64,000 bases of DNA from JASDSY01 sp041441465 (GCA_041441465.1 JASDSY010000012.1:124001-188000), one strand, 5' to 3'. Shown: positions 6,969 to 16,732, numbered from the stretch's first letter. The notes: generated from the sequence alone by a model not told the origin. A program made the numbers and translations.

Positions 6969-8243
6969 ATGAGATTTATAAAGTATTTTATTTATTGCGT
7001 AATTATTATTTTTTATGTTTTGCTTTTTTCGAATGGCCTTATTGCTGGCGAAAATAAAGGAAATTATCTTACTTTAAATAAAATTATAGAAATTTCGCTT
7101 TCTTCTTATCCCGTATTAAAATCGAATATTTATACGATAACACGCGACCGCGAGATGGCGGTTGTCGAAAGGTCACTTGATAACCCGCAAATCGAGGTTA
7201 TGTTCGATGAACAGCCGGTTTCTTCATTGAGTTTGGGCCGTGGAATGAAAAAAAGTTTTAAGCTTTCACAGATGATTCCTGGTCCCGGAAAACGTTCGAT
7301 GAAAGGCAGAGAGGCCGAGGCGATGAGCGCGGTTTCAGGGGCAAATTATGAAATAAACAGGCAAAATCTGATTCGGGACATCAAAGAAAACTATTATATG
7401 CTTTACATGGCGCGGAGCGAAAATAAAATTATAGAAAAAAGCATCGCTATTTTAAGCGGGTTCATGAGTTTAATAATGCAGCGTTATCAGCTTGGATTGG
7501 CTAATCAGACTGACGTGATAAAACTGAATATTGAAATTGAAAAAATGAAAACCGAGCTTATTGCTATAAAAAAAAATGATAAAATATTTTCGGCTAAACT
7601 GAGAAGTTTCATGAACCGAAAAGATAATGATTCTTTCGAAATAGACCTTTCGATGAAAACCGGTGAAATAATGCTGTCAGCCGATGCAATTTTTGAATTA
7701 GCGAAAAAAAATAATCCCGATATAATGGCGGCCTCAAAAATGGCCGAAAGGAACCAGTACAGCGTCGAGCTCGCAAAATATGCACGAAGGCCGGATTTTA
7801 TGACGTCAGTTCAATATTCTAATTATAGCGGCGGTATGCAGGAAAACACCTGGACTCTCATGGTTGGGGCGTCACTGCCGATTTACAGAAAAAAGATCAA
7901 TGCCGGCATAAAGGCTGCCGAGGCTGAGCTGAAATCCTCGGTTGAAATGAAAAATGCTATGGAAAATGATGCTTTCAGGATGATATCGGAAGAATTGTCA
8001 TATGTCTCGGCGCAAAATGAGCTTATAAACAAATACTCCGGCTCGATAATTCCGGCGGCCAATATGTCGGTTCAGGCCGCGATGAGCGCGTATCAGAACT
8101 CGCAGATAGATTATGAAAGCCTCGTAATGACACAGCAGGAACTTTTTAAATTCGAGATGGAAAACATAAAAGCTTATATCGATTACCTTGTTCACTTTAA
8201 TATGCTGGAACGAATTGCAGGTACCGGTCTGAAATCGGAATAA
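6969..8243 (+). CDS. Outer-membrane efflux channel, TolC/CusC type
   Basis: 424 residues from the ATG at 6969, placed 4 bases after a perfect GGAGG; an in-frame TTG at 6936 lacks a ribosome site. A signal peptide of about 30 residues is followed by two related halves of long amphipathic helices, as in the OEP family: about 40-220, including YMLYMARSENKI and QRYQLGLANQTDV, and about 230-420, including the second-half motif AMSAYQNSQIDYESLV. Length fits the usual 400-460. It is the first gene of an apparent channel-adaptor-pump set, 40 bases after the kinase, so sensor and channel may share a transcript. Confidence 0.9.
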   Translation: MRFIKYFIYCVIIIFYVLLFSNGLIAGENKGNYLTLNKIIEISLSSYPVLKSNIYTITRDREMAVVERSLDNPQIEVMFDEQPVSSLSLGRGMKKSFKLSQMIPGPGKRSMKGREAEAMSAVSGANYEINRQNLIRDIKENYYMLYMARSENKIIEKSIAILSGFMSLIMQRYQLGLANQTDVIKLNIEIEKMKTELIAIKKNDKIFSAKLRSFMNRKDNDSFEIDLSMKTGEIMLSADAIFELAKKNNPDIMAASKMAERNQYSVELAKYARRPDFMTSVQYSNYSGGMQENTWTLMVGASLPIYRKKINAGIKAAEAELKSSVEMKNAMENDAFRMISEELSYVSAQNELINKYSGSIIPAANMSVQAAMSAYQNSQIDYESLVMTQQELFKFEMENIKAYIDYLVHFNMLERIAGTGLKSE

Positions 8244-8663
8244 TGACGGGTTTAATAAAAAATGGCAATTTTTTATAAATGCCGGCTCTTATTTTAAAAA
8301 TATAGAGGCTGTGTAAAATCAAATTTTAAAAAACAAAACATGACAAAATCAATGTCTATTCTATATTTTTAATATGCTTTGACAAATATCAGTTCGCGAT
8401 AATATACTTTGTTAAAATTCAGTCATTTAAGATATCGTTATAAAATATATCACGAATAATTAATATACTTTTATGTTCATTTCATATAGTTTTATGGTTT
8501 TTCGAAAAAATAGAATAAAATTTTAGAATCAATCCCTGTTTAGTTATGTCTTTTTATGGTTCTGCCAAAAATACATCTATAGCGGAATATTAAAATTTGC
8601 TATATGTTATTTGTTTGCGCTGCCGTCAAAACATTATTGGGCAGGTCAGGGAGGGAGTACAAA
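8244..8663. other. Intergenic region with spaced direct repeats
   Basis: About 420 AT-rich bases between channel and adaptor genes with no credible gene. The clearest structure is a set of imperfect repeats starting AATATRCTTT at 8371, 8401 and 8462 (steps of 30 and 61 bases). No convincing sigma-54 site was found here. The adaptor may therefore have its own promoter controlled through the repeats. Confidence 0.5.
8371..8485 (+). repeat. Imperfect direct repeats AATATRCTTT at 30-base steps
   Basis: Copies begin at 8371, 8401 and 8462. The first two extend over about 24 bases (AATATGCTTTGACAAATATC, AATATACTTTGTTAAAATTC, then CAGT). The third is shorter. Spacing of about three helical turns, then about six, suits a protein-binding array upstream of the adaptor gene. 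Confidence 0.45.
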
Positions 8664-10460
8664 ATGTCTGATAAAGAAAAATTTGGCGCCGAAACGTCGT
8701 TAATGAAAAAAATAATTTTTATAATCGAAGTCGTGAACGTTCGGCTGCGTTTTATACTTATTCTGGTGCTTTCAGGGCTTGTTATAGGATACTGGGATAC
8801 GATAATGAACTATTATGAAAAATATACGCGGCCTGAGAGTGCAGCTGATGCGGTATTGATTTCGGATATAGAGTATTTTTGCCCGATGCACCCTAATGTC
8901 ATACGTGACGCTCCGGGTTCCTGCCCGATATGCGGAATGCCCCTTTCTATGCGCCATAAAGGCGGATCGAACGATGAATTGCCGCCCGATATTCTTGGGC
9001 GCGTACAATTAAGCCCTTACAGGGTTGCGCTGGCAGGCGTAAAAACCACGACGATCGATTATTTTCCGCTCGAAAAATTCATCGAAGTTCCGGGCACTGT
9101 CGAATTCGACGAGCGAAAACTGGCCCGCATCTCGGCCAGAACTGGCGGAAGAATCGATAACCTTTTTGTTAATTATACCGGTACCACCGTTAAACAGGGC
9201 GACTCGCTCGCTAAAATATATAGCCCGCAATTAATGTCGACGATAGACGAGCTTTTGAACGTTTCAAAAGCCGGTAAAAATGTAATACAGGCCATACCTG
9301 GCTTGGACGGAACACAAAAAATTAACCAGTCGTTCGCTGAATCGGCTCGAAAACGGCTCCGTTATTTGGGGATTACCGATGAACAGATCGCTCGAATCGA
9401 ACGTACAGGGAAAACCGATTCGGATATTTTGATAACTTCGCCGATAGCAGGCATCGTGACAAAAAAGTATGTTGTCGAAGGGCAATATGTCGATGAAGGG
9501 ACGCCGCTTTTTGACGTGGCTAATCTCCTTGTAGTCTGGATGCAGGCTAAAGTTTACGAGGAAGATATTCAATATGTGAAAATTGGCCAGCATGTTTCCA
9601 TAAGAGCTCAGGCGTATCCAAATGCCTTTTTTGACGGAACTGTTGCATTTATAGATTATGTAATGGATAAGAATACAAGGACTATTAACGTAAGAGTTGA
9701 CATTGGAAATTCCGATTTAAAACTTAAACCGGGAATGTTTTTAACTGCAGCCATAAAAGTTCCAATTTCCGAAATAGAGCCATTTAAATCTGTTTCATCG
9801 GGCGGCCGACCGGCGGGCGTGAAAGAAATTATTTATTATTGTCCGATGCACCCTGAAGTACGTTCCGACAAACCCGGCGCGGTATGCGCTAAATGCGGAG
9901 GAATGAAACTCGTGCTAATGCCGCCAGAAACCGGTAAGAAAACGATTTATACATGCGTAATGCATCCGGAGATACGCCAGGAAAATCCTGGCGATTGTCA
10001 GAAATGCGGTATGAAATTAATTCCGGAAAAGCCATCTGAAGAAAAAAAAGTCGTTTATGTTTGTCCGATGCATTCAGAAGTCATGGCAGCCGGGCCGGGC
10101 AAATGCGAGAAATGTAAAGCGTTCATGGATATGGACCTGGAACCGAGACTTGTCGCGGCGACGACCGGCGAAGTTCTTGTGGTGCCGGAAACCGCTGTGA
10201 TTGACACGGGAATGAAAAAGGTCGTTTATATAGAACATGAAGCAGGCATTTTTGATGCTATAGAAGTCGCTTTAGGCGCGCGAAGCGGCGGCTACTACCC
10301 CGTTATTTCAGGCTTAAAAAAAGGCGATAAAGTCGTGGCGGCAGGAACATTTCTTGTCGATGCGGAAAGCCGCCTGAACCCGATCAAAAAAAACGCCGCG
10401 TCTGAGGTAATTTCTAAACCCGCCGAAATCCAGGCGCCTTCTCAAACGCACAAGCATTAA
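8664..10460 (+). CDS. cusB: CusB-type periplasmic adaptor with four heavy-metal-binding repeats
   Basis: 598 residues from the ATG at 8664, preceded by GGGAGGG; an in-frame ATG at 8604 lacks a ribosome site. N-terminal TM anchor about 25-50. Heavy-metal-binding repeat 1 about 71-95 (CPMHPNV...CPICGM). Membrane-fusion core about 105-375 with barrel-sandwich and beta-barrel strands (GRIDNLFVNYTGTTVKQGD; LVVWMQAKVYEED). Then three tandem repeats about 389-490 (CPMHPEV, CVMHPEI, CPMHSEV, each ending CxKC), and a C-terminal membrane-proximal segment from about 500 (VLVVPETAVIDTG). Most CusB proteins have none or one such repeat; the triple insertion splits the fusion core. It links the CusA pump to the outer-membrane channel and probably delivers Cu(I)/Ag(I). 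Confidence 0.92.
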   Translation: MSDKEKFGAETSLMKKIIFIIEVVNVRLRFILILVLSGLVIGYWDTIMNYYEKYTRPESAADAVLISDIEYFCPMHPNVIRDAPGSCPICGMPLSMRHKGGSNDELPPDILGRVQLSPYRVALAGVKTTTIDYFPLEKFIEVPGTVEFDERKLARISARTGGRIDNLFVNYTGTTVKQGDSLAKIYSPQLMSTIDELLNVSKAGKNVIQAIPGLDGTQKINQSFAESARKRLRYLGITDEQIARIERTGKTDSDILITSPIAGIVTKKYVVEGQYVDEGTPLFDVANLLVVWMQAKVYEEDIQYVKIGQHVSIRAQAYPNAFFDGTVAFIDYVMDKNTRTINVRVDIGNSDLKLKPGMFLTAAIKVPISEIEPFKSVSSGGRPAGVKEIIYYCPMHPEVRSDKPGAVCAKCGGMKLVLMPPETGKKTIYTCVMHPEIRQENPGDCQKCGMKLIPEKPSEEKKVVYVCPMHSEVMAAGPGKCEKCKAFMDMDLEPRLVAATTGEVLVVPETAVIDTGMKKVVYIEHEAGIFDAIEVALGARSGGYYPVISGLKKGDKVVAAGTFLVDAESRLNPIKKNAASEVISKPAEIQAPSQTHKH

Positions 10461-10493
10461 AATACGTTGAGTTGAGTAAAAAGGACTGAATTT

Positions 10494-13400
10494 ATGATAG
10501 AAAATATTATAGAATATAGCATTAAAAACAGGTTCATTATAATTATAATGGTCGCGGTTGGAACGATGTACGGCCTTTATACCATGTTCAATATGCCAGT
10601 TGACGCAATTCCCGACCTTTCTGAAAATCAGGTGATTGTATTTGCTGATTGGATGGGCCGAAGTTCAAAAGAAATCGAAGACCAGGTTACCTATCCGCTT
10701 TCGGTCAACCTTCAGGGGCTTGCGGGCGTCAAGGCGGTTCGCTCTTCATCGGAATTTAATTTTTCAATGATCGATATAATATTTGAAGACAATATCGATT
10801 ATTATTTTGCCAGGCAGCGCGTCCTTGAAAGGCTGAGTATTGCATCTACTTTTCTTCCCGAAGGAGTCGTTCCTTATCTTGCGCCTGATGCCACGGCACT
10901 TGGACAAATATTCTGGTATACCGTCGAAGGCGACGGTTATGATCTTTCGGAATTGCGGACTATTCAGGATTTTTATGTGAAATATCAGTTGAATTCGATT
11001 CCGGGTGTCGCACAGGTCGCCACGGCCGGCGGCGCACCCCGCGAATACCATATAGACATTAATCCGGATAAATTAAGGATTTATAATGTCACGCTTTCGG
11101 AAGTTTATTCGGCGATAGCGCGGAGCAATCTGGCCGTCGGAGGCCGCGTAGTTCATAAAGGTAACGCGGAATATGTCATTCGCGGAGTCGGGCTTATATC
11201 TTCGTTACGCGACATAGAAAATATTGTTATTACGCAACGCAATAACATTCCCGTGTATGTAAAAAACGTCGCGGTCGCTCAGCTTGGAACTGATTTCAGG
11301 CGGTCGGTTCTTGAAAAAAACAACAAAGAAGCGACTGGCGGCGTAGTGATGATGCGCTACGGCGAAAATCCGCTTACGGTAACGAAGGCCATTCATGAAA
11401 AAATCAGGGATATTGAGAAAGGGCTTCCGGCTGGTATAAAGATAGTTTCTTTTTATGACCGGACCGAACTTATTCAGAGCGCCATCGAAACGCTTCGTGA
11501 CACGCTTAAAGAAGAAATAATCGTAGCCGGATTAATAGTGCTCCTGATACTTGGTCATTTCGGTTCGGCGTTCGTAATTTGTCTGACGCTTCCGATTACG
11601 GTATTAATGTCATTTATCATAATGAAATATTTCGGCGTGGCTTCGAATATCATGTCATTATCCGGTATAGCCATATCTATAGGCATTCTTGTCGATCAGG
11701 CGATAGTCATGGTAGAAAACGCCACGCATGCCCTTCACGCGAAATTTCCCGACGGCCGCATAAAAGGCGACACGTCCGACATTCTTATCGAACCTTGTAA
11801 AATGGTTGGAAGGCCGATATTTTTTGCCGTTCTGATAATGGTAATATCTTTTTTGCCGGTCTTTGCGCTGTCAGGTATGGAAGGGAAAATGTTCCATCCT
11901 CTGGCGTTCACGAAAACATTCGCTTTGATTTCCGTTTCTATTCTTTCGATAACCCTTGTTCCGGCTCTTATACCGACTTTTATCAGAGGAAAAATATATA
12001 AGGAAGAAGAAAGCTGGATCGTTAGAAGCTTTATCGATATTTATAAACCGGTGCTTACATGGCTGATTGACCGCCCTAAATTGGTCATATGGCTTTTTGT
12101 TATAATTATCGCGCTCGGTTTTCATATTTCCCAAAAACTCGGGCGTGAGTTCATGCCGCCTCTTAATGAAGGCAGCATTCTCGAAATGCCGACGACAGTG
12201 CCGAGAGTTTCAGCCGCTCAGGTTATCGACGATCTCAAAATGCGTGACGCAGTTATCCGGCGTTTCCCGGAAATCGGAGTTGTGGTCGGAAAAGCCGGCC
12301 GGGCCGATACGCCGACAGACCCGGCGCCGCTTGACATGGTTGAAACTATTATCAATCTTCGCGGCCAGAAAATGTGGCCCAAGAGAAAACTTGAATATTC
12401 GGACGCTCTTATGGGAGCCAAAATGATTCTTGATACAATGGAAGTGAACGGCTTCGTTAAGTTGAGCGCGCAGGCGAAAAACGATTTAATTAATGCTGCG
12501 GCCATGAGCGCCATAGGCGACTTCGATAATTATATGCGCGAACTGTCGCTGCAAAGAATAAAAGATTTCGAAAACACGACAATGGAAAATTCTGTCAAAG
12601 AAAAACAAACGGACAAATTCATAATGAACCTCGATTACGAGCTTTTTGAAAAAGGGACGAAAGCGTATATCGAATATGCAATAAGAACGTTAAACGAACA
12701 GAATAATAAAAAGAAATTGTATTTGAAACCAATTTCAACGAATGAGCTTGACGTTATTAAAAATTCAGTATATGCGGCGTTTGCGGATAAAGTGTTTTTA
12801 TGGAAAAAGAATAAAAGCGATATCGTGAAAGAATTGGACAGCGTACTTCAAATGCCTGGCTGGGGAAATATATGGACACAACCTATAATCAACCGTGTAG
12901 ATATGCTTGCGACAGGCGTCAGGACTATGATCGGAGTCAAAGTCTTCGGGGATGATTCCGTGAAAATACAGGCGGTTTCTAATAAGATCGCCGATGTTTT
13001 AAGAAAAGTAAAGGGCGCGGTCGATGTTTTTGCTGATCAAAACGTCGGAAAACCATATCTCGAAATATCGGTCAATCGCGAAAAAGCGGCCAGATTTGGA
13101 ATTTCCGTCGAAGATATTCAAAACGTGATCGAAATCGGCCTTGGCGGAAAAGTCGCCACCACGACTCTGGAAGGAAGAATGCGCTTCCCGGTTCGAGTGC
13201 GTTACGGCAGGGACTTTCGTGAAGATGAAGAAAAAGTGAGGAAAATTCTAGTTTCCGGTTCTTCAACGATGGCGGCCCAACCTATGAATGGCAGTTCAGG
13301 CGGCGGAATGGGCGGCTCAAAAGCAAAAAAAGGAGGAATGGGCAGCAGTGCAGGAAGTTCGTCGGCGCTTCAGCTGCAAGCATTATCAGGCCAGGAAAAC

Positions 13401-14201
13401 AATGATACACAAATTACGGCGCCGATACAGGTGCCGCTCGAAGAAGTCGCTGATATTTATATAACGGAAGGGCCCGCGATGATAAAGAGCGAAAACGGTA
13501 TGCTGCGTTCATACGTTCAGCTTAATGTGCGTGACCGCGATATAATAGGATTCGTTGAAGAAGCGAAGGCGCTTATATCATCCGAGGTATCACTTCCGGC
13601 AGGAATGGTTGTCGAATGGAGCGGCCAATTCGAACATCAGGTTCGCGCCAAAAAAACTCTTCAAATAATATTTCCGATCGTCATATTTCTTATATTCATA
13701 ATTCTTTATATGGTTTATTCGGATTTCGCGCACGCGTTCCTGATGATGCTCGCAGTTCCGGGCGCTATTGCGGGCGGCGTCATGTTTCAGTATTTCTTCG
13801 GATATAACTTTTCAGTCGCGGTCTGGGTCGGCTATATCGCGTGTTTTGGAATGGCCACTGAAACAGGCATAATCATGCTCGTATATCTTCGCGACGCGAT
13901 CCGTTTGCGCGGCGGTCTTGAAAAGATAGAAGATCTGGATGAATTAAAGAAAGCGGTAATCGAAGGCGCGGTTCACAGGCTCAGGCCGAAACTTCTTACT
14001 GAGGGGACTGCTATAATAGGATTGGCTCCGATGCTATGGGCCAAAGGCACCGGAGCTGAGATAATGCGGCCTATGGCGGCGCCTGTAATGGGCGGACTTT
14101 TAATGTCCGATGAAGTCATAGATATATTTTTGCCTGTTTTATTTTATCATATCGAAAAATACAGATGGAAAAAGCTCCATAACCAGAAGATGGTTAAGTA
14201 G
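10494..14201 (+). CDS. cusA: CusA-type RND heavy-metal efflux pump, long form
   Basis: 1235 residues, compared with about 1050 for Escherichia coli CusA. Proton-driven inner-membrane pump with an N-terminal TM helix (IEYSIKNRFIII), a porter domain (WMGRSSKEIEDQVTYPL), a TM bundle with the HME-family stretch SIGILVDQAIVMVENATHAL, a second porter half (NRVDMLATGVRTMIGVKVFG) and a second TM bundle (FGMATETGIIMLVYLRDA). Two departures: an inserted helical, Lys/Asn-rich segment of roughly 110 residues before the MPGWGNIW motif, and a Gly/Ser/Met-rich low-complexity loop at about 922-970 with several Met. Ribosome site AAAAGGA. It starts 33 bases after the adaptor gene. Cu/Ag specificity is inferred from family and neighbours. 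Confidence 0.93.
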   Translation: MIENIIEYSIKNRFIIIIMVAVGTMYGLYTMFNMPVDAIPDLSENQVIVFADWMGRSSKEIEDQVTYPLSVNLQGLAGVKAVRSSSEFNFSMIDIIFEDNIDYYFARQRVLERLSIASTFLPEGVVPYLAPDATALGQIFWYTVEGDGYDLSELRTIQDFYVKYQLNSIPGVAQVATAGGAPREYHIDINPDKLRIYNVTLSEVYSAIARSNLAVGGRVVHKGNAEYVIRGVGLISSLRDIENIVITQRNNIPVYVKNVAVAQLGTDFRRSVLEKNNKEATGGVVMMRYGENPLTVTKAIHEKIRDIEKGLPAGIKIVSFYDRTELIQSAIETLRDTLKEEIIVAGLIVLLILGHFGSAFVICLTLPITVLMSFIIMKYFGVASNIMSLSGIAISIGILVDQAIVMVENATHALHAKFPDGRIKGDTSDILIEPCKMVGRPIFFAVLIMVISFLPVFALSGMEGKMFHPLAFTKTFALISVSILSITLVPALIPTFIRGKIYKEEESWIVRSFIDIYKPVLTWLIDRPKLVIWLFVIIIALGFHISQKLGREFMPPLNEGSILEMPTTVPRVSAAQVIDDLKMRDAVIRRFPEIGVVVGKAGRADTPTDPAPLDMVETIINLRGQKMWPKRKLEYSDALMGAKMILDTMEVNGFVKLSAQAKNDLINAAAMSAIGDFDNYMRELSLQRIKDFENTTMENSVKEKQTDKFIMNLDYELFEKGTKAYIEYAIRTLNEQNNKKKLYLKPISTNELDVIKNSVYAAFADKVFLWKKNKSDIVKELDSVLQMPGWGNIWTQPIINRVDMLATGVRTMIGVKVFGDDSVKIQAVSNKIADVLRKVKGAVDVFADQNVGKPYLEISVNREKAARFGISVEDIQNVIEIGLGGKVATTTLEGRMRFPVRVRYGRDFREDEEKVRKILVSGSSTMAAQPMNGSSGGGMGGSKAKKGGMGSSAGSSSALQLQALSGQENNDTQITAPIQVPLEEVADIYITEGPAMIKSENGMLRSYVQLNVRDRDIIGFVEEAKALISSEVSLPAGMVVEWSGQFEHQVRAKKTLQIIFPIVIFLIFIILYMVYSDFAHAFLMMLAVPGAIAGGVMFQYFFGYNFSVAVWVGYIACFGMATETGIIMLVYLRDAIRLRGGLEKIEDLDELKKAVIEGAVHRLRPKLLTEGTAIIGLAPMLWAKGTGAEIMRPMAAPVMGGLLMSDEVIDIFLPVLFYHIEKYRWKKLHNQKMVK

Positions 14202-14259
14202 TATTTTTGAAAATAAAGGATTGAAAAAATTAAAATGTGAAAATTTTATTTTCAGACGA

Positions 14260-14288
14260 TTGACAAAAATATTTTTTGGTAGTAAAAT
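14260..14288 (+). promoter_or_regulatory. Sigma-70 type promoter after the pump gene
   Basis: TTGACA (14260-14265), 17-base spacer, TAAAAT (14283-14288). It gives the small downstream gene its own transcript. Confidence 0.55.
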
Positions 14289-14340
14289 TTAAAAAGAATT
14301 TTGTATAAAGTATTTTTTATTTTTGTATTGAGTGTGTAGT

Positions 14341-14652
14341 ATGGGGATTTTACGCGGTATTAAGGTAAATTATGAATTTTGGTTCAATACGCTGAAATTT
14401 TTTGTCGTCTTATTTTCGTGCGCCCTTCTTATCTCATTTTTCCATTATCACGACAACTTATTGCTTGATATCGAAAATTGTCCTGTTTGCGCTTTCTCCG
14501 CGTCGATGCTGGCAGCCGCTGTTACGCTGTTTCTTTATCTTGTATTAATTTCAATACTTTTTGAAACCATATTCGACTCGCATCTTAAAATAATAAACTT
14601 ATTAGGCAAAGCCAATCTTTTTAGAGGCCCGCCTGAAACGATTTATTTATAA
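14341..14652 (+). CDS. Small membrane protein with FHxHD and CPxC motifs
   Basis: About 103 residues from the ATG at 14341; a GTG at 14332 is also in frame and the ribosome site is weak for both. Two TM helices (about 18-37 and 54-76) flank a short loop containing FFHYHDN...NCPVC. The His-x-His-Asp plus Cys-x-x-Cys arrangement resembles small metal-linked membrane proteins such as the DUF2946 group that often sit beside copper systems. Function unknown; a metal-handling role is inferred from the motif and from following the Cus genes. Confidence 0.65.
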   Translation: MGILRGIKVNYEFWFNTLKFFVVLFSCALLISFFHYHDNLLLDIENCPVCAFSASMLAAAVTLFLYLVLISILFETIFDSHLKIINLLGKANLFRGPPETIYL

Positions 14653-14986
14653 CGAATCTTTTCCAGCGAAAAATTACAAACGTAAAAAATATTCCGCATG
14701 TTTTGTTTTTTATGTGGAATAAAATTGGAAAGTTTATTTTAAAAATTAAATAATTTGTTAATCAGGCGCATTTTAAAGCGGGATTTCTGAAAAAATATTA
14801 ATTAGCGCGGATTGCGATTTATTCGTGTTCGGGCCTTGTTTGAACGATATTTTTAAAAGTGTAAGGTTAATTATAATTGTCATGGCATTTTTAAAAATAT
14901 CTTGAGCGCGATAAGATTGATTAGGTATTTCCGCCTGAATTGCGTTAACAAATAATGCAAAACGTTAATTTTGGAGGTTAGGAAGT
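14653..14986. other. Intergenic region before the M4 protease
   Basis: About 330 bases without a gene. A 9-base hairpin (ATTCCGCAT at 14691-14699, ATGTGGAAT at 14712-14720) follows the small membrane gene, but no T-run follows on the plus strand. Nothing else is convincing apart from the strong ribosome site GGAGGTTAGGAAG just before the protease start. Confidence 0.4.
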
Positions 14987-16732
14987 ATGAAGAAGTTATG
15001 TATTTTATCCATTATTTTCGGTATTATAGTTTTGAATTTATGGATTTTTAACGGTAAGGCGCGGGCTGCCGATTCCTCGAAATCTTTGGATTTCGTTAAA
15101 TTCAATTCAGAAAATCAAAATGCTTATAATGTTACTTACGATGAATCTGGTAATATAAAGGGAATTTCGATTGCCGATCCTGACGCATTCCGCGCGCAGC
15201 GTACGTCAAGAGGCGCGGTCGACGCTACGGCTGCTGCAAAGGATTTTTTAAGAAAAAGTTCTTCTTTGTTCGATATCGATGATGTAAATAATTTAAAGGA
15301 AGAACAGGTATCAAAAACTGCAAATGTGACTCATGTCCTTTTCTGCCATTATATTAACGGCAAAAAAGTCTTCGACTCGCAGGTGTCTGTCCATGTCAAT
15401 AATAACGGCCAGGTTGTTATGGTTAATAACAGCGTCATTCCGGTGAAAACATCCAGAAGTATTGAAAATTCAGCAATTACATCGGATAAAGCCGTCGAGA
15501 TCGCAAAAGCGAACCTTAAGTGTGCGGAGTTAAGGGGAAATGTGAAAACTGCGGAAATGATATATTCCCAGAACCGCTCGGCTTTGAATGTTATAAAAGT
15601 CGAGATACCGTCGAAGAAACCGCTCGGCGATTTCGTATATATCATAAGCGCAGTTGACGGTAAGATAATAGACAGCTTTGACATTATGTTCCATGCTTTG
15701 CCGAAAAATCATGATTCATCTAATTCTTCTGTGAAACCTGCACAGGCACCTTCCGCCGCCGGAAATAAAATTCCGCTCGGCGCGGTTTACTTATCGAATC
15801 CTTTGAAAGGCGGCATTACTAACGAGGAACTCGTTAATTTAAATGACGGTAAGAGCCTTAAGGGGAAATGGGCCGAAATTATAAATGAGGATGCCGCCCC
15901 TGCCGCTTCCGATGCGTCGAATAACTTTATATTCGCTAAAGACGATACTCACTTTGACGAAGTAAACGCATACTATCATGTAAATAAAGTTCATGATTTT
16001 TATAAGTCTGCTTTCGGTTTTTCAGCTCTTGACAGGCCTATGCAAACTACCGTTCATTATGACGATAAATATGATAACGCATTCTTTTCGCCTCTTGACG
16101 GCACATTAGCGCTCGGCGACGGTAATAAGTTGAATGATCTTTCGAAAGAGGAAAGTATTATTTATCATGAATATTCACATGCAGTAACCAACGAGCTCGT
16201 CAAAATGCCATATAAAGGCGAATCAGGCGCCATGAACGAAGCGTTTTCGGATTATTTCGCATGCACCATAAGTGACGATCCGGCGGTCGGCGAATGGGCC
16301 ATGGCTAAAATAAACAGGCCGTTTATAAGAAATCTTGAAAATAAATCGCACTATCCTGAGGATATACAAAATGAAGTCCATGCAGACAGCAATATTTATG
16401 GCGGCGCATTATGGGAGTTAAGAAAAGCCCTTGGTGCTAAAGTTTCGGATGTGATAGTACATTTTTCAAGAAATTATATGACAGGTTCGGCCTGCCCTGA
16501 TTTTAAAGACGGCTTGAAAGGGCTTATTGCGGCGGATTGTGAATATTTCAGGGGAATCCATTCTGAACAGATAAAAAGTATTTTCGCGGCACGCGGTATC
16601 ACCGAAAAATCCGGTCCGGCGACGGCGCAGCAGCTCGATGAAAAATTAAAATTTGACGTTATGAACGGCGATAAAGGTTCTGAAAATACGCTTAACGAAC
16701 TCGAAAACAGCGGATTAAATAATGAACAATAA
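14987..16732 (+). CDS. Secreted thermolysin-like (M4) metalloprotease precursor
   Basis: 581 residues. Signal peptide about 1-27 (ending ARAADSS), an inhibitory FTP propeptide about 50-150 (THVLFCHYINGKKVFDSQVS), a PepSY-like stretch about 155-230, then the peptidase. Zinc motif HEYSH about 394-398, third ligand Glu about 418 in GAMNEAFSDYF, and the catalytic-His region EVHADSNIYGGALWEL. Expected to be secreted as a zymogen and self-processed, acting as a general extracellular protease. The C-terminus ends in an acidic Glu/Asn-rich tail. Strong ribosome site GGAGGTTAGGAAG. It stands as a single gene with a terminator behind it. Confidence 0.92.
   Translation: MKKLCILSIIFGIIVLNLWIFNGKARAADSSKSLDFVKFNSENQNAYNVTYDESGNIKGISIADPDAFRAQRTSRGAVDATAAAKDFLRKSSSLFDIDDVNNLKEEQVSKTANVTHVLFCHYINGKKVFDSQVSVHVNNNGQVVMVNNSVIPVKTSRSIENSAITSDKAVEIAKANLKCAELRGNVKTAEMIYSQNRSALNVIKVEIPSKKPLGDFVYIISAVDGKIIDSFDIMFHALPKNHDSSNSSVKPAQAPSAAGNKIPLGAVYLSNPLKGGITNEELVNLNDGKSLKGKWAEIINEDAAPAASDASNNFIFAKDDTHFDEVNAYYHVNKVHDFYKSAFGFSALDRPMQTTVHYDDKYDNAFFSPLDGTLALGDGNKLNDLSKEESIIYHEYSHAVTNELVKMPYKGESGAMNEAFSDYFACTISDDPAVGEWAMAKINRPFIRNLENKSHYPEDIQNEVHADSNIYGGALWELRKALGAKVSDVIVHFSRNYMTGSACPDFKDGLKGLIAADCEYFRGIHSEQIKSIFAARGITEKSGPATAQQLDEKLKFDVMNGDKGSENTLNELENSGLNNEQ

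Noticed and set aside
8371..8485. CRISPR-like array
   Set aside because: The repeats are short, imperfect, only three, and have no spacer structure or cas genes.
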